DNA of 64,000 nucleotides from Planomonospora sp. ID67723 (GTDB taxonomy: Bacteria; Actinomycetota; Actinomycetes; Streptosporangiales; Streptosporangiaceae): contig NZ_JABTEZ010000002.1 of the NCBI RefSeq assembly GCF_015711605.1, positions 434,001 through 498,000 of the forward strand, read 5' to 3'. How positions within the stretch are numbered: position 1 is the stretch's first letter; each line of letters starts with the position of its first letter. Positions 32,415 to 41,377 of this stretch are shown piece by piece. Under the pieces are notes generated by a model that was given only the letters and a program-made list of their open reading frames with translations, made no database searches and was not told the origin of the DNA. A program made the position numbers and the translations under genes.

Positions 32415-34526
32415 TCAGGCCGGGATCAGCTCGTGCAGCGTGCCGGCCGTGTACACCCGCGAGCCCGGCGGGAGGTCGGCCGGCGCCTCCAGCCCGATGT
32501 AGGTGGTGCGTCCGGTCGTGGTGCTCTTCGTGCGCAGCAGGTCTGCCAGATAGCGGACACGGAGGTAGTCGCGTTCCACGATCGAGCGCGCCAGCAGCGA
32601 CGCGGTCGCCCGGTTGCCTTCGACCTGGTTGGACCAGAGGTGACCCTTCAGGTAGAGGTGCAGCCACTTCGCCCGCCAGGTCCCGTCGTCGCCGCGGAGG
32701 AAGATCAGTGGCAGGGCGATCCGGCCAGAGCCGCGCAGGTCCGACTTCATGCGCACGGTACGCGGCTCGAAGGGGCGGCCCTCCTGCTCGGCGTCCCTGG
32801 TCATGAAGCCGAAGAACGCCTCCGCGGCCTCGTCGAACCGCTCCCCGGCATAGATGTTGACCTGAGGGATGATGATCGGCCGGTTCGCCTCGGAAAGGCG
32901 GATGTCGATGAACTCCGATGCGCCGTCGGAGGCGTCGGTGAGGTCGCCCGAGTAGTGCGCGAAGCCGTTGGTGTGGTTCGTCCACGAGATGTGCGTCGGG
33001 TCGCCGTAGGACGCGTCGAGCATGAGCGCCGACAGGTCGTAGTCGGTGCACCGTCCGGCTTGGCGCCAGTGGACGAAGAATCTGAGCCGTTCCCCGTCCA
33101 CCTGGGACAGTGACCCGCGGGGGAGCATGCCGAGTCCGGGAGCGACCGCCTTGCCCGACAGCGGAAGGGCCACGTCGAGCACCGCAGGATCGACGACGAG
33201 CTCGCCGGGGTCCGGGAGACGGCGGGTGATCTCCTCGTCCAGGATGGCGAGCATCCGCGACAGCGCCTTCTCGCCGAGCGGCGCACGGCCGTCCGGGGCC
33301 GTCCACGCCCTGCCGTACCGGTTGGTGAAGACGCGGCCGGCGGCGGAGGGGACGATCCGGTTCTGCAGGTGCTCACGCAGGGACAACAGCACGCGACCGG
33401 ACGCCCGTTCGGCGGATCTTCCGGCGGCGTCCAGTACGGCTGACGCGGACGAGCCGGTCCGCAGCAGGTGGTCGATGCGGCGCAGCAGCGCGCCGGGGGC
33501 GTTCTCCAGCAACTGGACGGCATGGGCGGTACGGCCGGCGGACAGAGCGGCCTCGACCCGGCTGTCGAAGCCGGCGGCCTTCCGGACGCCCCTGGCCACC
33601 TCGAAGACCTGGGCGGCCCGGGGGAACTGCGGGAACTCGTGGGGGTGCAGTCGCTCGCCGAGCCGCTTCCACTGCTCCCGGTGGCGTGCGACGTCGCCGA
33701 GCTTGGCCGGGGGCAGCTCGTCCAGAGCGGCCAGGAGCGCGCGGCGCTCGGCGCGGCGGAACGAACGGAACCTGGTGGTCGTGGCCAGCGTGACATCGCC
33801 GCCGGAGGAGCCGCAGGCGAGCCGGAGCACGTCGGTCACCGTGTCGACGAGCAGGGGGAGACCGGCGGCCAGCCGTACCTCGTTGAGGACGGCGCGGTTC
33901 TCGCGCACGGGGATGCGCTCGGGCTGCTCGGTGCAGAACGAGGCCAGCGAACGCAGCGCCGCCAGGTCCTCGGCGGCGAGCGGCACCTCCGAGCCCGCCA
34001 GTGAGAAGTAGAGGTCACGCGCCTCGGATTCCAGGCTCCCGCCCGGCTCCAGCACGGTCACCCGGTCACCGGCCAGCGGGATCAGCTCCGCGTGTACGGC
34101 CAGCAGTTCGGCGTAGGCGTGCCGGTAGCGGCCGTATCCCGGCAGGCTCAGCAGGTCGAGCGTCGGAGGCCGGACCCTTGCGGCGGCGACCGGGTCGAGC
34201 AGGGTCTCGCGCAGCAGACCGGCCCAGAACTCCAGGGTGCCGGGCACGTTGGCGGGGAAGTCGATGAAGTAGGCGTTGTGCTGCACGTGGTCGCCGACCA
34301 GCCGGCGGACCGCGGTCAGGACACGAACGCCGAGATCGACCACCGCCTCGCCGGGCAGTTCGGCCAGCCGTGCGAGCAGGGCCGCGGAGCACTTGAACCC
34401 CACGCTGAGCAGCGCGGCGTCGAGCTGACGGGCGGCCACCTCGCCCCAGCCCCGCACGGCGTCCGCGGGAACGTCGAGGGGAACGCGCAGACGCCTGGTG
34501 ATGACAAGGCTTTCCAGAGTGTCCAC
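32415..34526 (-). CDS. Large protein with C-terminal TerD-like domain (MXAN_6230/SCO0854-like)
   Basis: 703 residues. The first ~440 are helical with no known motif (MDTLESLVITRRLRVPLDVP...). The C-terminal ~230 residues have LPRGSLSQVDGERLRFFVHW, CTDYDLSALMLDASYG, THISWTNH, YSGDLTDASDGASEFIDIRL and FFGFMTRDAEQEG, a TerD-fold domain of calcium-binding stress proteins. Overall layout recalls the MXAN_6230/SCO0854 family found in actinomycetes and myxobacteria, though the RING-like part of that family is not evident. Cytoplasmic; function unknown. Confidence 0.6.
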   Translation of the reverse strand: MDTLESLVITRRLRVPLDVPADAVRGWGEVAARQLDAALLSVGFKCSAALLARLAELPGEAVVDLGVRVLTAVRRLVGDHVQHNAYFIDFPANVPGTLEFWAGLLRETLLDPVAAARVRPPTLDLLSLPGYGRYRHAYAELLAVHAELIPLAGDRVTVLEPGGSLESEARDLYFSLAGSEVPLAAEDLAALRSLASFCTEQPERIPVRENRAVLNEVRLAAGLPLLVDTVTDVLRLACGSSGGDVTLATTTRFRSFRRAERRALLAALDELPPAKLGDVARHREQWKRLGERLHPHEFPQFPRAAQVFEVARGVRKAAGFDSRVEAALSAGRTAHAVQLLENAPGALLRRIDHLLRTGSSASAVLDAAGRSAERASGRVLLSLREHLQNRIVPSAAGRVFTNRYGRAWTAPDGRAPLGEKALSRMLAILDEEITRRLPDPGELVVDPAVLDVALPLSGKAVAPGLGMLPRGSLSQVDGERLRFFVHWRQAGRCTDYDLSALMLDASYGDPTHISWTNHTNGFAHYSGDLTDASDGASEFIDIRLSEANRPIIIPQVNIYAGERFDEAAEAFFGFMTRDAEQEGRPFEPRTVRMKSDLRGSGRIALPLIFLRGDDGTWRAKWLHLYLKGHLWSNQVEGNRATASLLARSIVERDYLRVRYLADLLRTKSTTTGRTTYIGLEAPADLPPGSRVYTAGTLHELIPA

Positions 34527-34674
34527 GGATGCACCTTATCGGCGAAAGCGCCTGGTGCCGTGGGGTGTGCGGATCACCTCGCGCAGGCGGGCGAGCCGGT
34601 CGGGTCCGCACCCGCGCCCCGGTGGCCGGCCCGTCACGGCGCTGATGCGCACGCACCAGCGCCGCTCGGGCTCC

Positions 34675-35943
34675 TCACCCCAAGGGCGGCCCGTGTGGCA
34701 CCTTGGCCGGAGGCGCCCAGTCCCGATCCACGAGCACCTCACCCTCGCCCCCGCAGGTGAGGCACTGGTAGTAGATGTGCGGAGGAGGGTCTCCCCGGTC
34801 GCTCGGCGCGAACCGAAGAATCTTCAGGTTCGAGCTGCCACATGCCCCGCAGTGAGGATCCTGCGATTCAGTCATCCTCATCCCCTTTCCGGTCGTGTCG
34901 GGGGGATGAATCCAGGCTACGCCACCCGGAAAACCACAGCGGCCGGCTGGATCGGGCTCGGTGGCCGGGCCGAAACGCCGGCGGTAGGCCGCGGGGCTGA
35001 GCCCGACCTGCCGCCGCAGCCGAAGCCGGAGGTTGGCGGCGGTCCCGAGCCCGCTGAGCCGGGCGACCATGTCGAGCCTCGGCTCGCCACGCTCGATCAA
35101 CCGGCAGGCCAGCGTGACCCGTTCGGCCGTGAGCCACGCCAGGGGCGTGGTGCCGAGCTGGTCTCTGAACCGCCGGTGCAGGGTGGCGGGGCTGACCGCC
35201 GCGCGCGCCGCCAGGTCCGCGACGGTCAACGGCTCGCCCAGCCGTTCCTGGGCCCACGCCAGCACAGGGGCCAAGGCGGTGTCCGGAACGGGAGGGACGG
35301 GCCGGTCGACGAACTGCCGCTGCCCGCCGTCCCGATGAGCCGCGAAGACCAGGCGGCGGCTCACGGTGTTGGCCACCTCGGCTCCGTGGTCCCGGCGGAT
35401 CAGGTGCAGGCCGAGATCCAGCGCGGCCGCGCTGCCCGCCGAGGTCAGCACATCGCCGTCGTCGACGAACAGCACGTCCGGTTCGAGCCTGACCCGGGGG
35501 TGCAGGGCGGTGAACGCCTCCGCCCAGCGCCAGTGCGTGGTGGCCCGGCGGCCGTCGAGGACACCGGCCGCGGCCAGGGTGAAGGCGCCGGTGCAGAAGC
35601 TCACCAGCCGGGCGCCCCGTTCGGCGCTGCGCCGTACGGCCTCCAGCACCGCAGGATCCGGCTCCACGAGCGGATCGGGCCGGTTGGGCACGATGACGGT
35701 GTCGGCTTCGTCGACCGCTTCGAGCCCGCTCACCCCGGAGAGCGTGAAGAACCCGGCGTGCATGCGGACGGCGGGCAGGGCGGCGCTGAGCGTGAGGCCG
35801 TACCAGGGCCGGTCGATCTCGGGACGGCGCAGGCCGAACAGCTCGGTCGCGACACCCAGCTCGAACGGGTTCGATCCCTCATCGACGATCACGGTCACCC
35901 GGTGGGGCCGGTCTGTGGCCGATTGCGAGGATCCATGCGGCAT
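34675..35943 (-). CDS. GlxA/FtrA-type AraC regulator fused to a zinc-ribbon tail
   Basis: 422 residues. Residues 15-185 are a DJ-1/PfpI-like GATase1 sensor domain (VTVIVDEGSNPFELGVATEL, LVSFCTGAFTLAAAG with the nucleophile-elbow Cys). About 215-320 is an AraC HTH pair (LTVADLAARAAVSPATLHRR, RLSGLGTAANLRLRLRR, VGLSPAAYRRRFG). The last 65 residues form a zinc ribbon: CGACGSSNLKILRF ... CLTCGGEGE. An ATG at 34875 with a GGGATGAGG site could also start the ribbon alone. It is divergent from the cupin gene by 52 bp, which it probably regulates. Confidence 0.82.
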   Translation of the reverse strand: MPHGSSQSATDRPHRVTVIVDEGSNPFELGVATELFGLRRPEIDRPWYGLTLSAALPAVRMHAGFFTLSGVSGLEAVDEADTVIVPNRPDPLVEPDPAVLEAVRRSAERGARLVSFCTGAFTLAAAGVLDGRRATTHWRWAEAFTALHPRVRLEPDVLFVDDGDVLTSAGSAAALDLGLHLIRRDHGAEVANTVSRRLVFAAHRDGGQRQFVDRPVPPVPDTALAPVLAWAQERLGEPLTVADLAARAAVSPATLHRRFRDQLGTTPLAWLTAERVTLACRLIERGEPRLDMVARLSGLGTAANLRLRLRRQVGLSPAAYRRRFGPATEPDPAGRCGFPGGVAWIHPPDTTGKGMRMTESQDPHCGACGSSNLKILRFAPSDRGDPPPHIYYQCLTCGGEGEVLVDRDWAPPAKVPHGPPLG

Positions 35944-35995
35944 ATGCGATTCCTAGCACTCGCGCCGTCCGGACGCCACCCGCCACGATGACTCC

Positions 35996-36406
35996 GTGAT
36001 CAGTGAACCGATCCTCCTCCAGACCGCGCTGGCCCGCTTCGACAGCCTGTGGAGCCCGCGCATCGTGACCCGGGTGAACGACTACGACGTCCGGATCGCC
36101 AAGGTGGCCGGTGAGCACGTCTGGCACGTCCACGAGAACACCGACGAGTTCTTCCTGGTGCTGGAAGGCGAGTTGACCATCGCCCTGCGCGGAACCGGGG
36201 ACGACGGCGCCGGGCGGAGCGAACGCGTCGTCACCCTTCCGCAGGGTGCGGTCTTCGTCGTCCCGCGCGGAACCGAGCACAGGCCGTCGTCGGCGGCGGG
36301 AGCCTCGATCCTGATGTTCGAACCGGCGGGCACTCCGAGCGTCGGAGACCGGCATGATCCGGTTCCCGGCCACATCGACGTCACCACCGGTCACGCGCTC
36401 GGCTGA
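35996..36406 (+). CDS. Cupin-domain protein
   Basis: 136 residues from GTG 35996. A single cupin barrel with motif 1 HVWHVHENTDEFFLVLEGEL (His, His, Glu metal ligands) and motif 2 LPQGAVFVVPRGTEHRP. Likely a small metal-dependent enzyme or binding protein. It faces the GlxA-type regulator across 52 bp and lies 139 bp ahead of the P450 gene on the same strand, so the two may be expressed together. Confidence 0.82.
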   Translation: MISEPILLQTALARFDSLWSPRIVTRVNDYDVRIAKVAGEHVWHVHENTDEFFLVLEGELTIALRGTGDDGAGRSERVVTLPQGAVFVVPRGTEHRPSSAAGASILMFEPAGTPSVGDRHDPVPGHIDVTTGHALG

Positions 36407-36545
36407 GCCGTCTCGCGTCCGCGAGAACCGCCCCGGCGGGGCCGTCCCCGGCGCCGGCCCGATCCGCCTGTTGACGCTCGGCACGGCGCCTCGTACGTTC
36501 CATGGGGGCCGCCTCTTGCGGCACCTCGGACGGCAGGGGGTCGCG

Positions 36546-37760
36546 ATGACCGCAGGACCGGATCCGAACGGGCCCCGGCAGAAGATGCCTCCGGGCCCGC
36601 TGGGCACGCCGCCGCCGGAGTTCGCCCGCAGGCAGGAGTCGGGGCCACTGGAGCAGGCGACCATGCCCAGCGGGGACCGCGTCCCGGTGGCCGTCAGATA
36701 CGAAGACGTCCGGGCCCTGCTGGCCTCGCCGGTCTCCAGCCGCAACCTGCGCCTGCCGGGGCTGCCGCGGCTGGTGAGCGGCATCGGCATCGACGACGAT
36801 CCGGACGCGCTGATCAACCAGGACCCGCCGGGGCACACCCGCTACCGCCGGATCATGCACGGCGCCTTCACCCCGCGTCAGACCGAGCCGTGGCGCCCCC
36901 GCATCGCGGAGATCGCCGAGGATCTCCTCGACGGCCTGGGCGACGACTTCGACCTGGTCCAGGGATACGCGCTGCAGCTGCCGGGCCATGTCATCTGCGA
37001 GCTGCTGGGCGTGCCGGTGGACCGCTACGAGCAGTTCGTCCGGTGGACGGACATGTTCCTCACCACCTCCACGGCGACCGAGCAGGCGCGCTACCAGGGC
37101 TACACCGAGTTCATGGCCTACGCGGCCGAGCTGGTCGCCCGGCACCGGTCCGAACCCGGCGGGGACCTCATCGACCTGCTCATCCAGGCCAGGGACGAGG
37201 ACGACCGGCTGTCCGAGGGCGAGCTGGTCAACACCGTCTTCTCGCTCATCACCGCCGGTCACGAGACGACGGCCTCGATGATCGCCCGTGGTGTGTTCCG
37301 GCTGCTCCTGCACCCCGAGCAGTGGGCCGAGCTGGTCGCCGATCCCGCTCTGACGAGCACCGCCGTCGAGGAGATCCTGAGGTTCGACGGGCCGCCCGCC
37401 AGCGCCTTCATGCGCAGGATCACCAAGGACACCGACATCCCCAGCGGCTCGCTGGGCGCGGGGACGGTCGTCATGCCGAACCTGAACGCCGCCAACCACG
37501 ACCCGCGGGCGTTCCCCGATCCCGGCCGGTTCGACATCCACCGCTTCGCCGGCCACCCTCCCAACCCGCATGTGGCGTTCGGCTACGGCCCGCACCGTTG
37601 CCTGGCCGCCAGTCTCGCCAGAGTCGAGCTCACCGAGGCGATCAGGGCCCTGGCCACCCGGTGCCCGGACCTCCGCCTGGCGGCGCCACCCGAGTCGGTG
37701 ACCTGGACCGACGGCCTGGTCTACCGGCCGGTCGCCATGCGCGTCACCACAGGTGGGTGA
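36546..37760 (+). CDS. Cytochrome P450 (class I bacterial)
   Basis: 404 residues from ATG 36546 (GGCAGGGGGT upstream; the open frame starts earlier without a site). Intact motifs: I-helix AGHETTAS (oxygen activation), K-helix EEILR (ExxR), HDPRAFPDPGRFDIHR, and haem loop FGYGPHRCLAASLAR with the thiolate Cys352. It would hydroxylate a small molecule using separate ferredoxin and reductase; none is encoded next to it. DQDPPGHTRYRR-like NQDPPGHTRYRRIMHGAFTP is the C-helix region of actinomycete CYP105/107-type enzymes. Substrate unknown. Confidence 0.92.
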   Translation: MTAGPDPNGPRQKMPPGPLGTPPPEFARRQESGPLEQATMPSGDRVPVAVRYEDVRALLASPVSSRNLRLPGLPRLVSGIGIDDDPDALINQDPPGHTRYRRIMHGAFTPRQTEPWRPRIAEIAEDLLDGLGDDFDLVQGYALQLPGHVICELLGVPVDRYEQFVRWTDMFLTTSTATEQARYQGYTEFMAYAAELVARHRSEPGGDLIDLLIQARDEDDRLSEGELVNTVFSLITAGHETTASMIARGVFRLLLHPEQWAELVADPALTSTAVEEILRFDGPPASAFMRRITKDTDIPSGSLGAGTVVMPNLNAANHDPRAFPDPGRFDIHRFAGHPPNPHVAFGYGPHRCLAASLARVELTEAIRALATRCPDLRLAAPPESVTWTDGLVYRPVAMRVTTGG

Positions 37761-37848
37761 CCGCCCAGGGCGACCGCGGGATATCGATTCCGCGACAGGG
37801 ACGGCCCGGGCCGCCGCCGGGCGGCTCGCCGCCCGGTCCTCCGCCGCG

Positions 37849-39285
37849 TCATGACACGTCCGCGGAAGACGGAGGACGTGTTGCGAGAGCGCGGCTTCCG
37901 ATCGAGATGACGGGCGCGACGACGATGAGAACCGCCGCGACGGCGAAGGTGATCTGCATGCCGGTCGCGACGGCCTCGGGACTCGCTGTCGTGATGTCGG
38001 TCGTCGCCGAGGCGAAGGCGAACACGGCGCCCATGACCGATGCGCCGGTGATGAGCCCGAGATTGCGCGACAGGCTGAGCATGCCGGAGATGACGCCCCG
38101 CTGCTCCGGGCCGACATCCATCATGACGGCGGTGTTGTTGGCCGCCAGGAACAGCTGATAGCCGGGGGTCAGGACGGCGATGGCGGCGATGTAGCCCGCG
38201 ACGCCCAGCATCGCCGGAAGCACGGACAGGGCGACGGAACCGGCCGTCATGCCGGTGAGCCCGACGATGACGGCGAACGGCGCCCCCGAACGGTCGACGA
38301 TACGACCGGCCGGGACACCGCTCAGGGCGGAGAGGATCGGGCCGATCGACATGACGACTCCGACCAGCGCCTCGTTGAGCCCGAGCGTACGGGAGAGGTA
38401 GAACGGCCCCACCACCAGCGTCGTCATCATCACCGTCGAGACGAGCGCGTTCATGGCCAGCCCGGAACTCAACACCGCGTTGCGGAACGCCGCCAGCCGG
38501 ATCAACGGCGACACCACTCTCGCCTCCGCAAGCACGAAGAGTCCGCCTCCGAAGGCGGCCGCCAGCAGCAGGGCCGTGTTGAGCCAGCCGAAACGGCCGT
38601 CCCCGACCGTCACGGCGAGGGCATAGGCCGCGAGCGTCAGGCCGAGCAGCAGCGTGCCCAAACGGTCGAAGCCGTTCCGGCCGGTCTTCGCCCTCCGCCC
38701 GTCGGCGGGCAGGTGGCGATGAGCGAGAAGGACGTTGAGGATGCCCAGCGGCACCATGATGAGAAAGATCGTCCGCCAACCGGGCCCGGCGATCAGAACG
38801 CCGCCGAGCGACGGGCCGAGAGCGGTGCCGATCGCGGACATCGTTCCGAGCAGTCCCATGGCGCTACCGGTCCTTTCCTTCGGAACCGTCTCGCGGACGA
38901 GCGCCATCGTGAGTGCCATCAAGACGGCCGCTCCGAGTCCTTGCACCGCCCGGGCGGCGATGAGCATCCAGAGCGCGGGCGCGATACCGCACAGGATCGA
39001 GGCCCCGGTGAACAGGGAGATCCCGGCCAAGAGCACCCGCCGATGACCCATGACGTCACCGAGCCGCCCAACGCTGACGATCAGGGTGGTGATGGCGAGG
39101 AGGTAGGCCAGGACGACCCACTGGACCGCTTGGAAGGAGGCTGTGAACGCTTGAGCCAGCGTCGGCAGGGCGACATTCGCGATGCTGACGCCCAGTGACG
39201 ACAGCAGCATCGACAGCGCCAGGCTGCCGACCGCCCACCGGACCGAAGGCGTTCGTCCGCCACGTTCATCGCCGAAGTCATTCAT
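37849..39285 (-). CDS. MFS drug exporter, 14-helix DHA2 (EmrB/QacA) type
   Basis: 478 residues from ATG 39285 (MNDFGDERGG). About 14 membrane helices. Motif A GRLGDVMGHRRVLL lies in the 2-3 loop, motif B ARAVQGLGAAVLMALTMAL in helix 4, and motif C GTALGPSLGGVLI in helix 5, all diagnostic of proton-driven drug antiporters. Divergent from the XRE-cupin regulator across 76 bp with a small palindrome, which points to local repression and induction by an effector. Confidence 0.88.
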   Translation of the reverse strand: MNDFGDERGGRTPSVRWAVGSLALSMLLSSLGVSIANVALPTLAQAFTASFQAVQWVVLAYLLAITTLIVSVGRLGDVMGHRRVLLAGISLFTGASILCGIAPALWMLIAARAVQGLGAAVLMALTMALVRETVPKERTGSAMGLLGTMSAIGTALGPSLGGVLIAGPGWRTIFLIMVPLGILNVLLAHRHLPADGRRAKTGRNGFDRLGTLLLGLTLAAYALAVTVGDGRFGWLNTALLLAAAFGGGLFVLAEARVVSPLIRLAAFRNAVLSSGLAMNALVSTVMMTTLVVGPFYLSRTLGLNEALVGVVMSIGPILSALSGVPAGRIVDRSGAPFAVIVGLTGMTAGSVALSVLPAMLGVAGYIAAIAVLTPGYQLFLAANNTAVMMDVGPEQRGVISGMLSLSRNLGLITGASVMGAVFAFASATTDITTASPEAVATGMQITFAVAAVLIVVAPVISIGSRALATRPPSSADVS

Positions 39286-39316
39286 GCGGCCAGCATCGTG
39301 ACGCGTCCCATCTCGC

Positions 39317-39330
39317 GCAACGAATGTTGC
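39317..39330. promoter_or_regulatory. Candidate operator between exporter and XRE-cupin regulator
   Basis: GCAAC-GAAT-GTTGC, a perfect 5-bp inverted repeat with 4-nt spacer, centred in the 76-bp divergent promoter region, the size expected for an XRE dimer site. Confidence 0.4.
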
Positions 39331-39361
39331 TGAAAGCGGGACACAGCGGTGAAATGGGTGC

Positions 39362-39952
39362 GTGAGCACACCCTCGGCGGACATCGCGACGACACTGGAG
39401 CACGTGGGCGCGCGGCTGAGACGGCTGCGGACACTGCGGAACATCACACTCGCCGCGCTGGCGGAGACGACCGGGATCTCCAAGAGCACCCTCTCCCGGC
39501 TCGAGACCGGCCAACGCCAGCCGAGCCTCGAGCTGCTGCTCCACCTCGCGCAGGCCTACCGCGTGCCCTTGGACGATCTGGTGGGTGCCCCGCAGGTCGG
39601 CGACCCCCGCATCCGGCTGAAGCCGCGCAGGGTCAACGGGAGGACGGTCGTGCCGCTCACACGCCATCCCTCGGGCATGCAGGCATGGAAGATCATCATC
39701 CCCGTCGAGGCCGCCGCACCGGTTCCCCGGGCGCACGAGGGGCACGAATGGCTCTACGTGATCTCGGGGCGCATGCGCCTCATCCTCGGCGACCTCGACC
39801 TCGTCCTGGGCCCGGGTGAGGTCGCGGAGTTCGATACCCAGGTCGACCACTGGTTCGGCAGCACCGGCAGCGAACAGGCCGAGGTCCTCAGTCTCTTCAG
39901 CCGCCAAGGCGAACGCATGCACGTCCGTGCCACGACAGGCGGGAACGGCTGA
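39362..39952 (+). CDS. XRE-cupin transcriptional regulator
   Basis: 196 residues from GTG 39362. HTH of the XRE type at 13-70 (LRRLRTLRNITLAALAETTG, SKSTLSRLETGQRQPSLELL) and a C-terminal cupin sensor (about 105-185; HEGHEWLYVISGRMRLIL, LGPGEVAEFDTQVDHWFG). This MerR-free, SutR/PuuR-like architecture usually represses an adjacent gene and itself. The neighbour is the divergent MFS exporter. No Shine-Dalgarno close to the GTG, so translation may be leaderless. Confidence 0.87.
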   Translation: MSTPSADIATTLEHVGARLRRLRTLRNITLAALAETTGISKSTLSRLETGQRQPSLELLLHLAQAYRVPLDDLVGAPQVGDPRIRLKPRRVNGRTVVPLTRHPSGMQAWKIIIPVEAAAPVPRAHEGHEWLYVISGRMRLILGDLDLVLGPGEVAEFDTQVDHWFGSTGSEQAEVLSLFSRQGERMHVRATTGGNG

Positions 39953-40071
39953 GTCCCAGGCGTCCCGCTCCGCCGTCGCAGGCCGCCGGACCGTCCGGGC
40001 GGCGTACCGCATCCCGGCCGTTCCGGCGGTGCCGCGGTACGCCGCTCACCCGCTGCAGGGCCGGACGGCGG

Positions 40072-41235
40072 TCAGCGGGGTCGCGGCGGGGAGGCGGAGA
40101 GCAGAGTGAAGCGTCTGAGGCCCCATTCGACCGGGCCCTGCCGATGGTGGCGCAGCCACCAGGCGCTCAGCGTCAGCAGGATCGCGTAGATCACCGCGGC
40201 CACGCCCATCACCGCGATCGGTTCCAGTTCGCCCGCCAGCGCCAGGCCGTACCCGGTGAAGACCAGGCACGCCAGCACCGACTGGCCGATGTAGTTGGAG
40301 GCCGCGGCCCGGCCGGCGGGGGCCAGGGCGCCGCCGACCGCCGGGACGCGCTTGACCAGTTCGAGCAGGGTGACCACGTAGGCGGCCGACAGCAGCAGCG
40401 AGGTCACGTTGTTGACCGCCAGACCGACCAGTTGCATGGCGCCGTACGTCTGGGACGACCAGGTGAAGAAGACCGCGGCGGGCAGGCCGATGCCGTAACC
40501 CAGCCACAGGATCCGGGGAACCAGACGGGCCCAGCGCTCCCGCTCCTCCAGCAGCCGTGACATGCCCGCCGCCAGGCCGAACAGGAACAGCGCCATCGCC
40601 ATCGGGCCCTGGCCGACCCACACGAGCGCCGCGAGCATCGGGTAGGTCTCCGCCTGGAATCGCAGGAAGTCCAGCGGCCCGCCGGTGACCAGGGCCTCGG
40701 CCCGCGCGGCGGCGGCCGCGTCGGCGGCCGGAGGCACCGCGCCTGCCGGGTCGAGCAGGGTGAGCCCGGCCAGCAGGAGCCAGATCACCGACATCACGCC
40801 GATGATCCAGCAACCGATCTTGACGGCGGTCCTGGGGCGGATGGTGCGCATCGCCAGCAGGAGAAGACCGAGTGTGGCGTAGAGGGTGAGGATGTCGCCG
40901 ATCCAGAGCAGGAAGCCGTGCGCCACGCCCAGGACGAACAGGGCCAGGCAGCGGCGGAGCATGCGGGCCCTGACCTTCTCGCCCCACGCGCGCATCTGCA
41001 GTGCGAAGGAGTAGCCGAACAGGAACGAGAAGATGACGTAGAACTTCGTCAGCACCAGGGTGCTGATGACGAGGGCGACAGGGCCCTCGCTGATGGGCAT
41101 GGTGCCGAGGCCGACGCCGTATCCGGGGTCGGCGAAGAAACCGATGTTGGCGATCAGGATGCCGCCCAGCGCGAAGCCGCGAACGGCGTCGATTTCGTGG
41201 ACGCGCCCGGATGCCGGTGCCATGGCCTGGGTCAT
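40072..41235 (-). CDS. DUF418-family polytopic membrane protein (second copy)
   Basis: 387 residues from ATG 41235 (MTQAMAPASGRVHEIDAVRG). About ten membrane spans. Shows RVHEIDAVRGFALGGILIAN, VIFSFLFGYSFALQM, GVAHGFLLWIGDILTLYAT and C-terminal ASNYIGQSVLACLVF and RHHRQGPVEWGLRR, matching DUF418/YeiB proteins and the paralogue at 30990. Function unknown; single gene with its own promoter region. Confidence 0.83.
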   Translation of the reverse strand: MTQAMAPASGRVHEIDAVRGFALGGILIANIGFFADPGYGVGLGTMPISEGPVALVISTLVLTKFYVIFSFLFGYSFALQMRAWGEKVRARMLRRCLALFVLGVAHGFLLWIGDILTLYATLGLLLLAMRTIRPRTAVKIGCWIIGVMSVIWLLLAGLTLLDPAGAVPPAADAAAAARAEALVTGGPLDFLRFQAETYPMLAALVWVGQGPMAMALFLFGLAAGMSRLLEERERWARLVPRILWLGYGIGLPAAVFFTWSSQTYGAMQLVGLAVNNVTSLLLSAAYVVTLLELVKRVPAVGGALAPAGRAAASNYIGQSVLACLVFTGYGLALAGELEPIAVMGVAAVIYAILLTLSAWWLRHHRQGPVEWGLRRFTLLSASPPRPR

Positions 41236-41377
41236 GGACCCGATGCTAGGAATCCGGCGTACGGCGCACATCGCACTTTAGGTGTGCGTCCTGCGACGAA
41301 AGTCGGGGCGGTCCCGCGCCTTCGCCGGCTGCAGGCCGAACCTCGAACGGGCCGGCTTCGTGCGGCGCGGCTGAGGG

